From NCBI RefSeq assembly GCF_900172275.1, contig NZ_FWFT01000005.1, forward strand, positions 124,001 to 188,000: a stretch of DNA of 64,000 nt, given 5' to 3'. The notes beneath the pieces were generated by a model. It saw nothing but the letters and a program-made list of their open reading frames with translations. It searched no databases and was not told the DNA's origin. Source of the stretch: Pseudooctadecabacter jejudonensis (lineage in GTDB: Bacteria > Pseudomonadota > Alphaproteobacteria > Rhodobacterales > Rhodobacteraceae). This document shows positions 1 to 8,821 of this stretch, piece by piece. The translations under genes were made by a program, and so were the position numbers. Position 1 is the first letter of the stretch. Each line of letters starts with the position of its first letter.

Positions 1-874
1 GGCCTTGGCGCATGAATCGGGCTTTGAAATCCGGCGCGCCCTCAAGCCGGTCGGACAAAAAGCCGATCGGGTAGCTGTCCCAGCTTGCGATATCGAGGTC
101 AGCGCCGACTTTGAAGTGATCAAACGACGTTTCACGGCCCATGTAGTTGTGGATGATCGGCGCGGTGGAGCGTTCGCGGATTTCAGCGACCTGTTCGCGA
201 TTGAAGTCAGCGACCATGTCCGATGAGTAGCGGTAGAAATCCAGCACGTGGGGATGGTTGGGTTCTGTGACCGTCAGGTTAGGCAGGCCGATGTCCGTGA
301 AGTCATCGCATTCCATGGACCAGAACACGTTGCCCCATGCCCGGTTCAGCGCGTCAGTGCTTTGGTATTTCTGGGCCAGCCATGTTTGAAAACCCGCCAA
401 GGCCGCAGACGAATAGCTGCGCGTGGTGTCGTGACAGGCGTATTCATTGTCGGTTTGCCATGCGGCGATGTGGCGGTTTGCGCCGTAGCGTTCGGCGAGG
501 ATCGCGGTGATACGACGGCTTTCGGCGCGGTAGCCTTGGTGACTGAAACAATAGTGACGCCGTGAGCCGAAGCCGCGGGGGCGGCCTTGTTCATCGACGG
601 CGAGCATATCGGGGTGCTTTTCAAGCATCCATCGCGGCGGTGTGGCCGTGGGCGTGCCCAGAATGATCTTGAGGCCCGCCTCTCCCAACGTGTCTATGGC
701 GCGATCAAGCCACTCCCAGTCGAACGTTTCTGGCTTGGGTTCGATGCGCGACCACGCAAACTCCCCGATGCGCACCCACGACAGGCCGGCGCGGACCATG
801 CGGGTGGCGTCGTCGGCCCAAAGATCTTCGGGCCAGTGTTCAGGGTAATAACAGACGCCAAGGGTGCGTTTCAT
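1..874 (-). CDS. GH42 beta-galactosidase, N-terminal part (runs off the left edge)
   Basis: Family 42 beta-galactosidase, expected to remove terminal beta-linked galactose from short oligosaccharides in the cytoplasm (no signal peptide). About 291 residues are present of a family length nearer 600-700; the C-terminal part lies outside the window. Seen: the family start MKRTLGVCYYPEHWP, the opening of a TIM barrel, and TDNEY, whose Glu144 is the expected acid/base; the nucleophile is not visible. Only a weak AGG precedes the ATG. It is the last visible gene of the leftward galactoside operon, 67 bases downstream of the lactonase gene. The family call is firm; the exact substrate is inferred from the neighbouring alpha-galactosidase and galactonate-pathway genes. 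Confidence 0.9.
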   Translation of the reverse strand, partial: MKRTLGVCYYPEHWPEDLWADDATRMVRAGLSWVRIGEFAWSRIEPKPETFDWEWLDRAIDTLGEAGLKIILGTPTATPPRWMLEKHPDMLAVDEQGRPRGFGSRRHYCFSHQGYRAESRRITAILAERYGANRHIAAWQTDNEYACHDTTRSYSSAALAGFQTWLAQKYQSTDALNRAWGNVFWSMECDDFTDIGLPNLTVTEPNHPHVLDFYRYSSDMVADFNREQVAEIRERSTAPIIHNYMGRETSFDHFKVGADLDIASWDSYPIGFLSDRLEGAPDFKARFMRQG

Positions 875-906
875 GAGGGACCTGTGAAAGGGGATGGGTC
901 GGGTTT

Positions 907-928
907 GAGTTTTTTTGGTCAGATGAAG
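907..928 (-). repeat. 22-base 3'-end repeat, copy A
   Basis: One of four near-identical copies in the window. On the minus strand it begins CTTCATCTG and ends AAACTC, starting 13 bases after the stop codon of the lactonase gene. The other copies are at 12538-12559, 39890-39911 and 56843-56864, all in the same orientation. I recall similar sequences being frequent after genes in Rhodobacteraceae; function not known to me. Confidence 0.7.
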
Positions 929-941
929 AGGGGCGTGGTGC

Positions 942-1766
942 CTAGAGGATCACACGGTGTTCGGCTTGGCCCACGGCGTCAACGGGTGTGGCAAACGTTT
1001 TTCCATCGTCGTCCCCGATCAGACCATCTGCGGCGGAGGTGCAAAAGAGTGTTTTGAGGTCAGGACCACCAAAAGCCGGACAGGAGGTTTGGACGCCTGG
1101 AAAGGCTACGGTTTGGGTCAATGTGCCGTCGGGCGCATAGCACGCCACGCGGTTGGCACCCCATTGAGCGTTCCAGAAGTTGCCAGACGCGTCGACCACG
1201 GCACCGTCGGGGCCCCAATCGGTTTGGCCGAAGTCCATCCAGACCTCAGCGTCGCCCATGGGCCAACCGTCGGCTTCGCCCAGTTTTTGGCGCATGATTT
1301 TGCGTGTGACGGTGTCGCAAAAGTAGGCGTGCGTGCCTGAGGGGGCAAAACAGATGGCGTTGGTGATGGTGATGTTGCCGTGCAGTTTGCGCACTTCGCC
1401 TTTGTAGAAACGGTAGATGGCGCCTGCATTTGCTTCGGCATTGAGGCCCATCGTTCCAATCCAAAAGCCGCCCCAGGGATCGGCACGACCATCGTTTGAG
1501 CGCGTGATCGGGTTATCATCCTCGATCGCGGCGACCTGTTCGGTTTTGCCGGACGCAAGATGCAAGATATGCAGGCCGATGCTATCAGCCATCAGCAGGG
1601 TGTCGTCGTCAATCCAGCCTGCCGCTGAGACGTGGTGGTTGAACTGCCAGTGCCGCCCTTTGATGTGGAGGCGTTTCCGCAAGATATCGAACCAGAAAAG
1701 CTCTCCCCGTTCGGGGTGCCAAAGGGGGCCTTCGCCCAAGGTGCATCGAGTGTCGTCGTAGATCAT
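942..1766 (-). CDS. SMP-30/gluconolactonase/LRE family protein, probable sugar lactonase
   Basis: A 274-residue six-bladed beta-propeller of the SMP-30/gluconolactonase family, of usual length and without signal peptide. Family features seen: LGEGPLWHP near the N-terminus, whose Glu is a metal ligand, then WIGTMG and [12 protein letters not shown], which supply further metal-site residues. In this operon the likely role is hydrolysis of galactono-lactone to galactonate, between galactose dehydrogenase (not in the window) and the DgoK/DgoA steps. Its ATG overlaps the dgoA stop codon as ATGA, which points to translational coupling. The substrate is inferred from context; members of this family also act on glucono-, xylono- and arabino-lactones. 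Confidence 0.88.
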   Translation of the reverse strand: MIYDDTRCTLGEGPLWHPERGELFWFDILRKRLHIKGRHWQFNHHVSAAGWIDDDTLLMADSIGLHILHLASGKTEQVAAIEDDNPITRSNDGRADPWGGFWIGTMGLNAEANAGAIYRFYKGEVRKLHGNITITNAICFAPSGTHAYFCDTVTRKIMRQKLGEADGWPMGDAEVWMDFGQTDWGPDGAVVDASGNFWNAQWGANRVACYAPDGTLTQTVAFPGVQTSCPAFGGPDLKTLFCTSAADGLIGDDDGKTFATPVDAVGQAEHRVIL

Positions 1767-2371
1767 GCGCGGGCCTCATCGTAGGCGGCCAGGATGTCTG
1801 TCGCGCGCGTGGCGATGTCGGCGGTGGACATGCCGGGTTTATAAAGCGCGGAGCCGATGCCAAAGCCGTCAGCGCTGGCGTCCATCCACGTTTTGAAATT
1901 TTCGGGTCCTGCGCCGCCTACAGCGTAGACCTGTGTACCTTTGGGCAGGACCGCGCGGATCGCTTTCAGCCCGTCTGGCCCAAGCAGCGAACCGGGAAAG
2001 ATTTTCAGGCCATCGGCGCCGTTTTTCAGGGCGGCGAAGCATTCGGTGGGGGTCATCACACCGGGCCAGCTTTGCATGTCGGCGGTTTTGGTGGCGTGGA
2101 TCACGCGCGGATCCACGTTGGGCGAAACGATGAGTTTGCCACCCGCCTGCGCCACGCGGTTCACGTCCTCCACGCTCAGCACGGTGCCTGCTCCGATCAG
2201 GGCCTGCGTGCCATGTGCGTCTGCCATGGCACGGATGCTGTCGAAAGGATCGGGGGAGTTCAGCGGCACCTCGATCGTGGTGATACCTGCGTCAATGAGG
2301 GCGGCGGCGGCGGCGGCGGCCTCAGCCGGGGTGATGCCGCGCAGGATGGCGATGATGTTGCGGGTGGTCAT
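1763..2371 (-). CDS. dgoA: 2-dehydro-3-deoxy-6-phosphogalactonate aldolase
   Basis: Class I aldolase of the KDPG/KDPGal family, 202 residues, a usual length. It splits 2-dehydro-3-deoxy-6-phosphogalactonate into pyruvate and glyceraldehyde-3-phosphate, the last step of the De Ley-Doudoroff galactose route. Seen: IAILRGITP, the Glu of [19 protein letters not shown], and the [12 protein letters not shown] stretch with a conserved phosphate-site region. The Schiff-base Lys is expected in the LIVSPNVDP to LKIFPG region. Three bases separate it from dgoK upstream, and it overlaps the lactonase downstream by ATGA. The galactonate rather than gluconate assignment rests on the adjacent galactonokinase. 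Confidence 0.9.
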   Translation of the reverse strand: MTTRNIIAILRGITPAEAAAAAAALIDAGITTIEVPLNSPDPFDSIRAMADAHGTQALIGAGTVLSVEDVNRVAQAGGKLIVSPNVDPRVIHATKTADMQSWPGVMTPTECFAALKNGADGLKIFPGSLLGPDGLKAIRAVLPKGTQVYAVGGAGPENFKTWMDASADGFGIGSALYKPGMSTADIATRATDILAAYDEARA

Positions 2372-2374
2372 AGG

Positions 2375-3268
2375 TCAGCCTTTTAACAGGGCATGGGCGG
2401 CTTTGATACCGGCCAGCGTCATGGTGGTGGCATCGGCGCGCGGGGCGGGGACGCCTTGGGCGGTGAGGCCGGACACATACGGCGCACAGACTGCATCGGC
2501 CCCGATGATGGCCACCCGCTGGCCGAGCCAGTAGGGTTTCGCCGCAGCGAGTTCAGCCCCGATGAGCAGGCCGCTCAAATGTGCGCGGGCTGTGACCGTG
2601 TCGGTGCCCGCGACCAGTTGACCGGCACGGATTGAGAACAGACGTGCGGCGAGGGCTTCGGGTTTGGACATCGCATCAGACAGGGCGGTCAAAAAGGTGT
2701 CTTCGTTCCAGCCACAGTCCGCGATGGAGTGGCGCAAGACAGAGTGACCGGAGAGGAGCGCGAACATTTCACCCGTCATGAAGGTGCGAAAGCTGACGAT
2801 CTCACCGGCGGACACATGCACCCATTTGGTGTGGGTGCCGGGCAGGCACAGCACGCCGTCCCAGCCGTCATTCTGGGCCAGAAAGCCTGCGATCTGGGTT
2901 TCCTCGCCGCGCATGACATCGGCGGGGTTGGTTTGACGCACGCCCGGGATGATGTGGACGATGAGGTCTTCGTGGGTAGTGGGCGCCTGCACCATTGTGT
3001 CGGGGCTGACGGCACAGGGAGCGGTTTGGTACGGCGCTTCGACCCAGCCTTGACGGGATCCGACCATACCGCAGGCCACGACGGTGCGTGCGCTGGTCAG
3101 CCAATCACCGGCCACGTCGATCAACACGCCCTCAAAAGCGTTGGGGTTCAGGTCGCCCATGCCCTTGTCGGATGTGCGTTCGCCCAGAACCGCGCCACAG
3201 GCCCCCATGGCCCACAGGCGCATGTTTGAGGTCCCCCAGTCAGCGGCAAGCCACGTCGGTGTCGTCAT
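2375..3268 (-). CDS. dgoK: 2-dehydro-3-deoxygalactonokinase
   Basis: Sugar-acid kinase of the DgoK family, 297 residues, making 2-dehydro-3-deoxy-6-phosphogalactonate for DgoA. Seen: an N-terminal ASKHA-type phosphate-binding start LAADWGTSNMRLW, a central PGTHTKWV motif, and the IIGADAVCAPYVSGL adenosine-site region near the C-terminus, all in family order. A start 15 codons upstream is possible, but the chosen ATG begins the conserved sequence and overlaps the alpha-galactosidase stop codon as ATGA. It lies three bases before dgoA. Together they form the lower part of galactose catabolism in this operon. Confidence 0.92.
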   Translation of the reverse strand: MTTPTWLAADWGTSNMRLWAMGACGAVLGERTSDKGMGDLNPNAFEGVLIDVAGDWLTSARTVVACGMVGSRQGWVEAPYQTAPCAVSPDTMVQAPTTHEDLIVHIIPGVRQTNPADVMRGEETQIAGFLAQNDGWDGVLCLPGTHTKWVHVSAGEIVSFRTFMTGEMFALLSGHSVLRHSIADCGWNEDTFLTALSDAMSKPEALAARLFSIRAGQLVAGTDTVTARAHLSGLLIGAELAAAKPYWLGQRVAIIGADAVCAPYVSGLTAQGVPAPRADATTMTLAGIKAAHALLKG

Positions 3269-5427
3269 AGGCGTGTTCCTTCCACGACCCACATGGTGTC
3301 CGGGAACGACCACGGCAAGGTCAGGCCATGGTGCATCAGATAGGCGCCAGACACCGCCACGGGGCCGTCTTTCAAGGCCGGAACGCCGCGCGACAGGTGC
3401 GAGGCCGTCAAGCGGTTTGCGAGGTTGATTTCATACATCGCCGTGGGGTCCAGATTGGTCAGTCGCAGCGGACGAGGTGAGATTTGCGCGGATGTTGCGG
3501 CTTTGCCGGCAAACACCACAAAGCGGTCGCCCTCACGGGTCATTTGTTGTTCGCAGATCACCGCTGGGTCAGAACTGTCGAGGCGCAGGATATCGGCGTC
3601 TTCCATCCAGTCGCGGTTGTGTTTCCACCAGCTTGTGACCTCGGTCAGGACACGGGTTTCGTAGTCATCCAGTTCGCGGGGGTCCATTTCAAACCCCATA
3701 TGGCGCTGGGCGGCGACCCATGCGCGGAACGAGATGTCAAAAACCCGGCCCGACGTGTGACAGCGGCGGGGGCCCACGTGGCTGCCGGTGATTGACAGGG
3801 GCAGAAACAAGGCCGCGTTGTGCTGGATGTTCAGCCGCTCCAACGCGTCGTTGCTGTCTGACAACCACACACGTTGGGTGCGTTTGAGGATGCCGAAATC
3901 GATGCGGCCCCCTCCGCTGGCACAGCTTTCGATTTCCACATGGGGAAAATCGGCGCGCAGCCGGTCAATCAAGGCGTAAGACCCACGGGTCTGTGCCGCG
4001 TCGGGCATCGGTAGGACGCGGTTGTGATCCCATTTGATGTAGTCGATCGGGTGATCCTGCAAAACGCGGGCAATACGGTCATAAAGGTAATCGCGCACAG
4101 CGGGCAGCGCCATGTTCAGGGCCTTTTGCTGTCGGCCTAAAAGCTGGTCTTCGGACCCCAGCGCCCAGTCTGGGTGGGCGCGGTGAATGTCGCTGTCCGG
4201 GTTGATCATCTCAGGCTCAAACCAGATGCCGAACGCCATGCCTTGGGCGTGGACATGATCGATCAGCGGGCCAAGTCCGTCAGGGTATTTGCGGACGTCA
4301 ACCTCCCAGTCGGACAGGGCGCGGGTGTCGTCGTCGCGGTTACCGAACCAGCCGTCGTCCAGCACAAACCGTTCCGCGCCGAGGGCTGCCGCGCGGTTTG
4401 CGATGTCTTTGAGGACGTCGAGCTTGTGGTCAAAGTACACCGCTTCCCAGCAGTTGTAATGCACCGGGCGCGGGCGGTCGGGTTTGGGCCAGGTGACGAT
4501 CCGGTCGCGGACGTGACGTTGGAAAGAGACGGCGCAGCCGTTCAGCCCGTCTGCGGAATACGTCATGTAAAGGGGTGCTGTCGCGAATTCTGTCGCAGCT
4601 TCGTGTTCCATGCGGGCGGCGTGGCCCCATTGGATCTGGCGACGCCCATCGGGCAGTTCTTCGGCCACCATGCGGTGCCCGCCGGACCAGCCATAGTGAA
4701 AGGCATAGGCCTCCCCTTGGGTGTTGGTGGCACCGGTGCAGGGCACAATCAGGCCCGGGAAATGTTCGTGTCCCGTGCGGCCTGTCCGGTTTTCGCGGTA
4801 GCGGATGCCAGGCGACCAAGCGGTGCGATTGGTTTGGAATTCGCCGCACCAACGACCGGTGAAATCGATCATTTCATCACTGGCCTGCGGGGCGGGCACC
4901 ACTGGGGCGGCCAGCCAATGCAGATGGATCGGGTTGTCCGCGTTCAGCACTGTGCGCGCCACGATCATGTTGGTCTCTGCGTCGGTCGTAAATTCGAACG
5001 AGAGAGTCAGGCCATTGCCTTCATCGCGGTAACGGATCTGCAGATCCCTGCCCGTCTCGACGCTATCAAAGCAGAACTTTGGCAAGAGGGGTGTGCCGTC
5101 TTGACTGCGCACAATAAGACCGGGTTGTCCGGGAAACGTGCGCGACGCCTCGGGGCACAGGCTGAGGTCGGGGTTTTCGTCCAGCATGCCGCCGGTGACG
5201 TCGATCATATGGGCGTTGTGCAACGTCTCAAGATCTTCGCGCAAAGGCAGGCGGGCGCCCCAATAGACAACCTGTGGCAGGCGTTCGCCGGTGGCGGTGA
5301 TCACCATGGTTTGGCGGCCATCATCCAACCGCCACGTGTGATCTACGGGGCGGCGCGCGACGCCTGTATCGTCAATAGGGAGGGCCGCGGCGGGGGCTGC
5401 CGCCGCAGAAGTCGTCGGTGTCGTCAT
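3265..5427 (-). CDS. GH36 alpha-galactosidase
   Basis: A 720-residue family 36 alpha-galactosidase, full length and without signal peptide, so it works on imported substrate. Order: N-terminal beta-sandwich, catalytic barrel from about residue 330, C-terminal beta domain. Seen: LDDGWFGNRDDD at 357-368, the KWD motif with Asp467 as expected nucleophile, ESCASGGGRID near 500-510, and WLSDSND at 521-527 carrying the acid/base Asp. It would free galactose from raffinose, melibiose or galactosyl-glycerol type molecules. It follows the permease gene by 13 bases and overlaps dgoK by ATGA. Family and reaction are firm; the natural substrate is not known. Confidence 0.95.
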   Translation of the reverse strand: MTTPTTSAAAAPAAALPIDDTGVARRPVDHTWRLDDGRQTMVITATGERLPQVVYWGARLPLREDLETLHNAHMIDVTGGMLDENPDLSLCPEASRTFPGQPGLIVRSQDGTPLLPKFCFDSVETGRDLQIRYRDEGNGLTLSFEFTTDAETNMIVARTVLNADNPIHLHWLAAPVVPAPQASDEMIDFTGRWCGEFQTNRTAWSPGIRYRENRTGRTGHEHFPGLIVPCTGATNTQGEAYAFHYGWSGGHRMVAEELPDGRRQIQWGHAARMEHEAATEFATAPLYMTYSADGLNGCAVSFQRHVRDRIVTWPKPDRPRPVHYNCWEAVYFDHKLDVLKDIANRAAALGAERFVLDDGWFGNRDDDTRALSDWEVDVRKYPDGLGPLIDHVHAQGMAFGIWFEPEMINPDSDIHRAHPDWALGSEDQLLGRQQKALNMALPAVRDYLYDRIARVLQDHPIDYIKWDHNRVLPMPDAAQTRGSYALIDRLRADFPHVEIESCASGGGRIDFGILKRTQRVWLSDSNDALERLNIQHNAALFLPLSITGSHVGPRRCHTSGRVFDISFRAWVAAQRHMGFEMDPRELDDYETRVLTEVTSWWKHNRDWMEDADILRLDSSDPAVICEQQMTREGDRFVVFAGKAATSAQISPRPLRLTNLDPTAMYEINLANRLTASHLSRGVPALKDGPVAVSGAYLMHHGLTLPWSFPDTMWVVEGTRL

Positions 5428-5440
5428 GTTCGTTCCGGTC

Positions 5441-6289
5441 CTACTTAACAGCGCCCAATGTCAGGCCCGCGATAAAGTGCTTCTGCATCAAGAAGAACAT
5501 CGCAACGGGTGGGAGTGCCGCGATGATCGAGCTGGCGCTCATCATGTGATACGCGACGCCGAATTGGGTGTTAAAGGCAGTGATCCCCGCGGTCACCGGT
5601 TGGGCGTTGGGTCCTTGTGTCAGCACCACGGCCCAGAAGTAGTCATTCCAGATGAAGGTGAAGATCAGCACGGACAAAGCCGCCAATGCCGGTTTCATTA
5701 AGGGCAGGACCACAAAGACGAAGATGCGCCATTCGGCCACGCCTTCGACCCGGGCGGCTTCGATCAGCGGGAAAGGGAGCGCGCGGATGAAGTTCCGCAT
5801 GAACAGCGTGCAAAACCCTGTCTGAAAGGCCACGTGGAAAAGGATCAGGCCCAGTTTCGTGTCGTATAGGCCAAGGCCAAGTGTTAGGTCGCGCACCGGC
5901 ACCATCAGGATCTGGAACGGCACGAAGTTGCCGGCGATAAAGATGAAGAAGATGAGCAGGTTGCCGCGGAACCGGTAAACCCCTAAGGCAAAGCCGGTCA
6001 TGGCCGAAAGGGCGACAGCCCCAATGACAGTTGGAATCGTGATAACGAAAGAATTGAACAGATACTTCGGCATGTCGCTTTCGAAGAATACCCGCCCGTA
6101 GTTGTTGAACAGCTCGAAGCTGGCGGGAATTGTCCAGTAGTTGCCCGATGCAAAGTCACTCGCCGGTTTCACGGAGAACAGCATGACCCCCAACAGCGGC
6201 AGTAGCCACACCAGAAGGGCAAAGGGCAGCAACACCTGATACGTGATGCGCCAGCGTCGGGACGATTTCTGAATCGGTGCCGGGAACAT
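5441..6289 (-). CDS. Carbohydrate ABC transporter permease, MalG type
   Basis: Inner-membrane permease of a CUT1-type sugar importer, 282 residues with six predicted membrane segments. The first follows ITYQVLLPFALLVWLLP, and a large periplasmic loop comes before the second, as usual for MalG-type subunits. The cytoplasmic EAA loop is seen as EAARVEGVAEWRIFVFV, where the ATPase docks. It pairs with the MalF-type permease upstream, the binding protein further upstream and the ATPase on the other strand. The gap to the other permease gene holds two GC-rich hairpins. Substrate, probably an alpha-galactoside, is inferred from the adjacent GH36 gene. Confidence 0.92.
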   Translation of the reverse strand: MFPAPIQKSSRRWRITYQVLLPFALLVWLLPLLGVMLFSVKPASDFASGNYWTIPASFELFNNYGRVFFESDMPKYLFNSFVITIPTVIGAVALSAMTGFALGVYRFRGNLLIFFIFIAGNFVPFQILMVPVRDLTLGLGLYDTKLGLILFHVAFQTGFCTLFMRNFIRALPFPLIEAARVEGVAEWRIFVFVVLPLMKPALAALSVLIFTFIWNDYFWAVVLTQGPNAQPVTAGITAFNTQFGVAYHMMSASSIIAALPPVAMFFLMQKHFIAGLTLGAVK

Positions 6290-6305
6290 GGCTTAAGTCC
6301 TCCGC

Positions 6306-6372
6306 GTCCCGGGCTTGACCCGGGACCTCTTGAAAAAAAAGTCTGCGGTGAGGCCCCGGATCAGGTCCGGGG
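6306..6372. repeat. Two tandem GC-rich palindromes between the permease genes
   Basis: Two inverted repeats lie in the 104-base gap: GTCCCGGG/CCCGGGAC around a CTTGA loop (6306-6326), and CCCCGGA/TCCGGGG around TCAGG (6354-6372). Such paired 'CCGGG-TTGA-CCCGG' palindromes recur in many alphaproteobacterial genomes. In the transcript they would form stable stems between the two permease messages. No T-tract follows on the coding strand, so I do not call a terminator. Confidence 0.7.
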
Positions 6373-6393
6373 CGGGGGCAAAAACGACACTCA

Positions 6394-7308
6394 TCAGCGG
6401 GCCCCTTTTTCGTCTTGGTACATCGACCACAGGAAGTAGGTGATGAACAGCAGCATGATGAAGAACAGCACTACGGCGATGGCCGCGCCATAGCCCATGC
6501 GGAAGCCGAATTCGGACAGGGATTCCTCGAACATGTAGAAGCTGAGAACGCGGGTGGACCCGAACGGCCCGCCGTTGGTCATCACGGCGATGAAGTCGAA
6601 CGACCGCAGCGCGCCGATGATCGTCACCACGAAGGCGATGAATGTCGCAGGCTTGAGCTGCGGGATGATCACGTACCAGAGCATCTTGTGGCCCTTGGCG
6701 CCGTCCAGTCGGGCGGCCTCGACCTGCTCGGGGTCCACGGCATTAAGCCCTGTGAGATACAGGATCATACAATAGGCCGTTTGGGGCCACAAACCCGCGG
6801 CGATGATGCCATAGGTCGCGGTATTCGGATTGCCGAGAACGCCGCCCCGAATATCAATCCCGAACCAGCCGGTGATCACGTCGAACAGGCCCGAGTTGGG
6901 CAGGTAGAACCAGGTGAACACAAGGCCGACCACGACCTGTGAAATCACGAAGGGAAAGAAGAATAGCGACTTATACAGCCTAATGCCTCGCACTGTCTGG
7001 TTGAGAAACAGCGCGATAAACAGGCCCAGCGGAATAGCGAGCAGATACAGCACCAGCCAGCGGACGTTGTTCCAGAACGAGACCTCGAACTTGCGATCCC
7101 CGCCGAGCAGACGTTCGTAGTTGGCAAGGCCGACCCATGTTTTTTCGCCCAGACCGTCCCATTCATGGAACGAAATCCAGAACGACTGGAAGATCGGAAT
7201 GATGACGTAAAGCAGGAAAAACGCGATCCCGGGGAGCAAGAAAAGCCAAGGTGTTACGGCGATCTCGTTCCGCTTGTACCAGCTTCGATTTTGAGCAGCT
7301 GTGACCAT
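6394..7308 (-). CDS. Carbohydrate ABC transporter permease, MalF type
   Basis: Second inner-membrane permease of the sugar importer, 304 residues with six predicted membrane segments, the first being WLFLLPGIAFFLLYVII. The EAA loop is seen as DPEQVEAARLDGAKGHKMLW, the contact site for the ATPase. N-terminal MalF-like layout without the extra periplasmic domain of enterobacterial MalF, as is common in alphaproteobacterial CUT1 systems. It lies downstream of the binding-protein gene, separated by 119 bases with a perfect 16-base-pair inverted repeat that may lower permease expression relative to the binding protein. Confidence 0.92.
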   Translation of the reverse strand: MVTAAQNRSWYKRNEIAVTPWLFLLPGIAFFLLYVIIPIFQSFWISFHEWDGLGEKTWVGLANYERLLGGDRKFEVSFWNNVRWLVLYLLAIPLGLFIALFLNQTVRGIRLYKSLFFFPFVISQVVVGLVFTWFYLPNSGLFDVITGWFGIDIRGGVLGNPNTATYGIIAAGLWPQTAYCMILYLTGLNAVDPEQVEAARLDGAKGHKMLWYVIIPQLKPATFIAFVVTIIGALRSFDFIAVMTNGGPFGSTRVLSFYMFEESLSEFGFRMGYGAAIAVVLFFIMLLFITYFLWSMYQDEKGAR

Positions 7309-7386
7309 TGGGAAACTCCGGCTGGGTCAGATCATTTGAAAACCGCAAAGGTCGACTGCGGCTTGCAAATGAACTGTGGCGAAAGG

Positions 7387-7420
7387 CGGTGTAGGGCGGG
7401 ACTGGTCCCGCCCTACACCG
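7387..7420 (-). promoter_or_regulatory. Perfect 16-bp stem-loop after the binding-protein gene
   Basis: A perfect inverted repeat with arms at 7387-7402 and 7405-7420 and a two-base loop; the arm core is GTGTAGGGCGGGAC. It starts 7 bases after the binding-protein stop codon. No T-tract follows, so it looks like an mRNA-stabilising or attenuating stem rather than a full terminator. Such stems are known to raise binding-protein over permease levels in sugar ABC operons. Confidence 0.75.
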
Positions 7421-7427
7421 ATCGGTC

Positions 7428-8687
7428 TTAGTAGACGCGCTGGCGGGTCTCTTCGAGGCGCTCCAGGATGTCATCCAGGTTCTCAGGGAACACCATGAAC
7501 TCCTGCAGGCCTTCCATGCCGGCGGATGCCATTTCAGCGGGGAAGTCGCGGTCAAAGAACTGCATGATGCCACCGGTCGCGTTGGTTGACAGCATCTCAA
7601 AGCCCTGCTGGATGAACTTGTCATCGGCAACAGAGGCGTTGGCGTTCACGGGTAGCTGGCCCAGGGCATCGCCTGCGTTGATCTCGGACTGAACCTCAGC
7701 GGAGGTCACGTAACGCAGGAATTCCTTTGCAGCTTCGACGTTCTGTGCGCCAGAGGCGATGTGGAACGTATCGGTCGGTGCGTCTTCTGCCGGTGCGACG
7801 TCAGGATTGATCGTCGGGAACTGGTAGAAGTCCAGCTGGTCGTCCGTCAGGCCACCATCACGGAAATGGGACACAGAGAAGTTGCCCATCAGGTAAGCGG
7901 CTGCTTCGCCGTCAATCATGAAGGGCAGGGCTTCCTGCCAGCTGTAGGTCTGGTGGTCGTCAATGAAGGCGCCCATGTCGATCAGCTGCTGCCAGTTGGC
8001 AAAGGTGTCGCGCACACGCTGGTCGGTCCATGGGATTTCGCCATTGGCAAGCTGGATATGGAACTCATAGCCGTTGGTGCGGGAGTTGATGTAGTCAAAC
8101 CAGCCGCCAGCGGTCCACAGGAACTTGGACCCGATGGTGTAGCACTTGCGACCGCTGTCGAGGATCGCTTGACAGTTTGCCAGCTCTTCTTCCCAGGTTG
8201 CTGGCTCTTCGAGGCCCAGCTCTTCGAAGATGTCTTTACGGTAGTAGACGCCCCACTGGTAGTATGTGTATGGCACGCCCCACTGCGCCCCATCGAGGGT
8301 CATCGCGCCCTTGGTGGAAGCCAGTGCATCGAACTCTGGTTCGGCCCACAGATCAGAGATGTCCATGAACAGACCTGCATCAACGTAAGGCGTCATGCGG
8401 GTGGCGGCGTACCAGTTCACAACGTCGGGTGGGTTTGCCGTCAGTGCGTTACGGATCTGGGTTTTCCAGGCTTCGCGGTCGATGATTTCCAGCTCAACCG
8501 TCAGGTTGGGGTGCAGGGCGTCAAAGTCTGCCGCCATTTGTTCCATCGCAGCACGTGGTGCCGGGTTGGACATGTCGGACATGATACGCAGCGTGCCTTC
8601 GAGGCTCGAGTGGCCGTCTGCAAATGCGGATGTCGATGCGACACCCAAAGCGAGCGACGCAACGGTCGCTTTCATAATGGAATGCAT
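7428..8687 (-). CDS. Sugar ABC transporter periplasmic binding protein
   Basis: Family 1 extracellular solute-binding protein, 419 residues. The N-terminus has a clear signal peptide: short charged start, hydrophobic ATVASLALGVAS, cleavage near AFA-DG. The mature protein shows the MalE-type order with ADFDALHPNLTVELEI, ALTANPPDVVNWY and a PFMIDGEAAAYLMGNF loop. The start was chosen because AGGGAGG lies seven bases before this ATG; an upstream in-frame start lacks a site. It is the first gene of the leftward galactoside operon, divergent from the IclR regulator. It would capture the galactoside and pass it to the two permeases; the ligand is inferred from neighbours. Confidence 0.93.
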   Translation of the reverse strand: MHSIMKATVASLALGVASTSAFADGHSSLEGTLRIMSDMSNPAPRAAMEQMAADFDALHPNLTVELEIIDREAWKTQIRNALTANPPDVVNWYAATRMTPYVDAGLFMDISDLWAEPEFDALASTKGAMTLDGAQWGVPYTYYQWGVYYRKDIFEELGLEEPATWEEELANCQAILDSGRKCYTIGSKFLWTAGGWFDYINSRTNGYEFHIQLANGEIPWTDQRVRDTFANWQQLIDMGAFIDDHQTYSWQEALPFMIDGEAAAYLMGNFSVSHFRDGGLTDDQLDFYQFPTINPDVAPAEDAPTDTFHIASGAQNVEAAKEFLRYVTSAEVQSEINAGDALGQLPVNANASVADDKFIQQGFEMLSTNATGGIMQFFDRDFPAEMASAGMEGLQEFMVFPENLDDILERLEETRQRVY

Positions 8688-8716
8688 GGTTTCCTCCCTT
8701 AGCTTCCATCTCAACT

Positions 8717-8735
8717 AGTTTCATTATTTGAAACT
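8717..8735. promoter_or_regulatory. Candidate operator for the divergent IclR regulator
   Basis: An inverted repeat AGTTTCA/TGAAACT with a five-base spacer, in the 134-base gap between the binding-protein gene and the iclR-type gene. It stands in an AT-rich patch with related TTTTGAA and TTGAAA words just beyond it. IclR-family proteins commonly bind such short palindromes between divergent genes. It could control both directions; which base pairs contact the protein is not known. Confidence 0.55.
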
Positions 8736-8821
8736 TAGTTTTGAATATTGAAATTTAATCGCGACTCGCCCATGGTTGTCAACAGCGGCGTTGGAGGACG
8801 GCCCGAAATGGAGGAATTTTT

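Noticed and set aside
4174-5448. 424-residue open frame on the plus strand opposite the GH36 gene
   Set aside because: Shadow of a gene with intact catalytic motifs.
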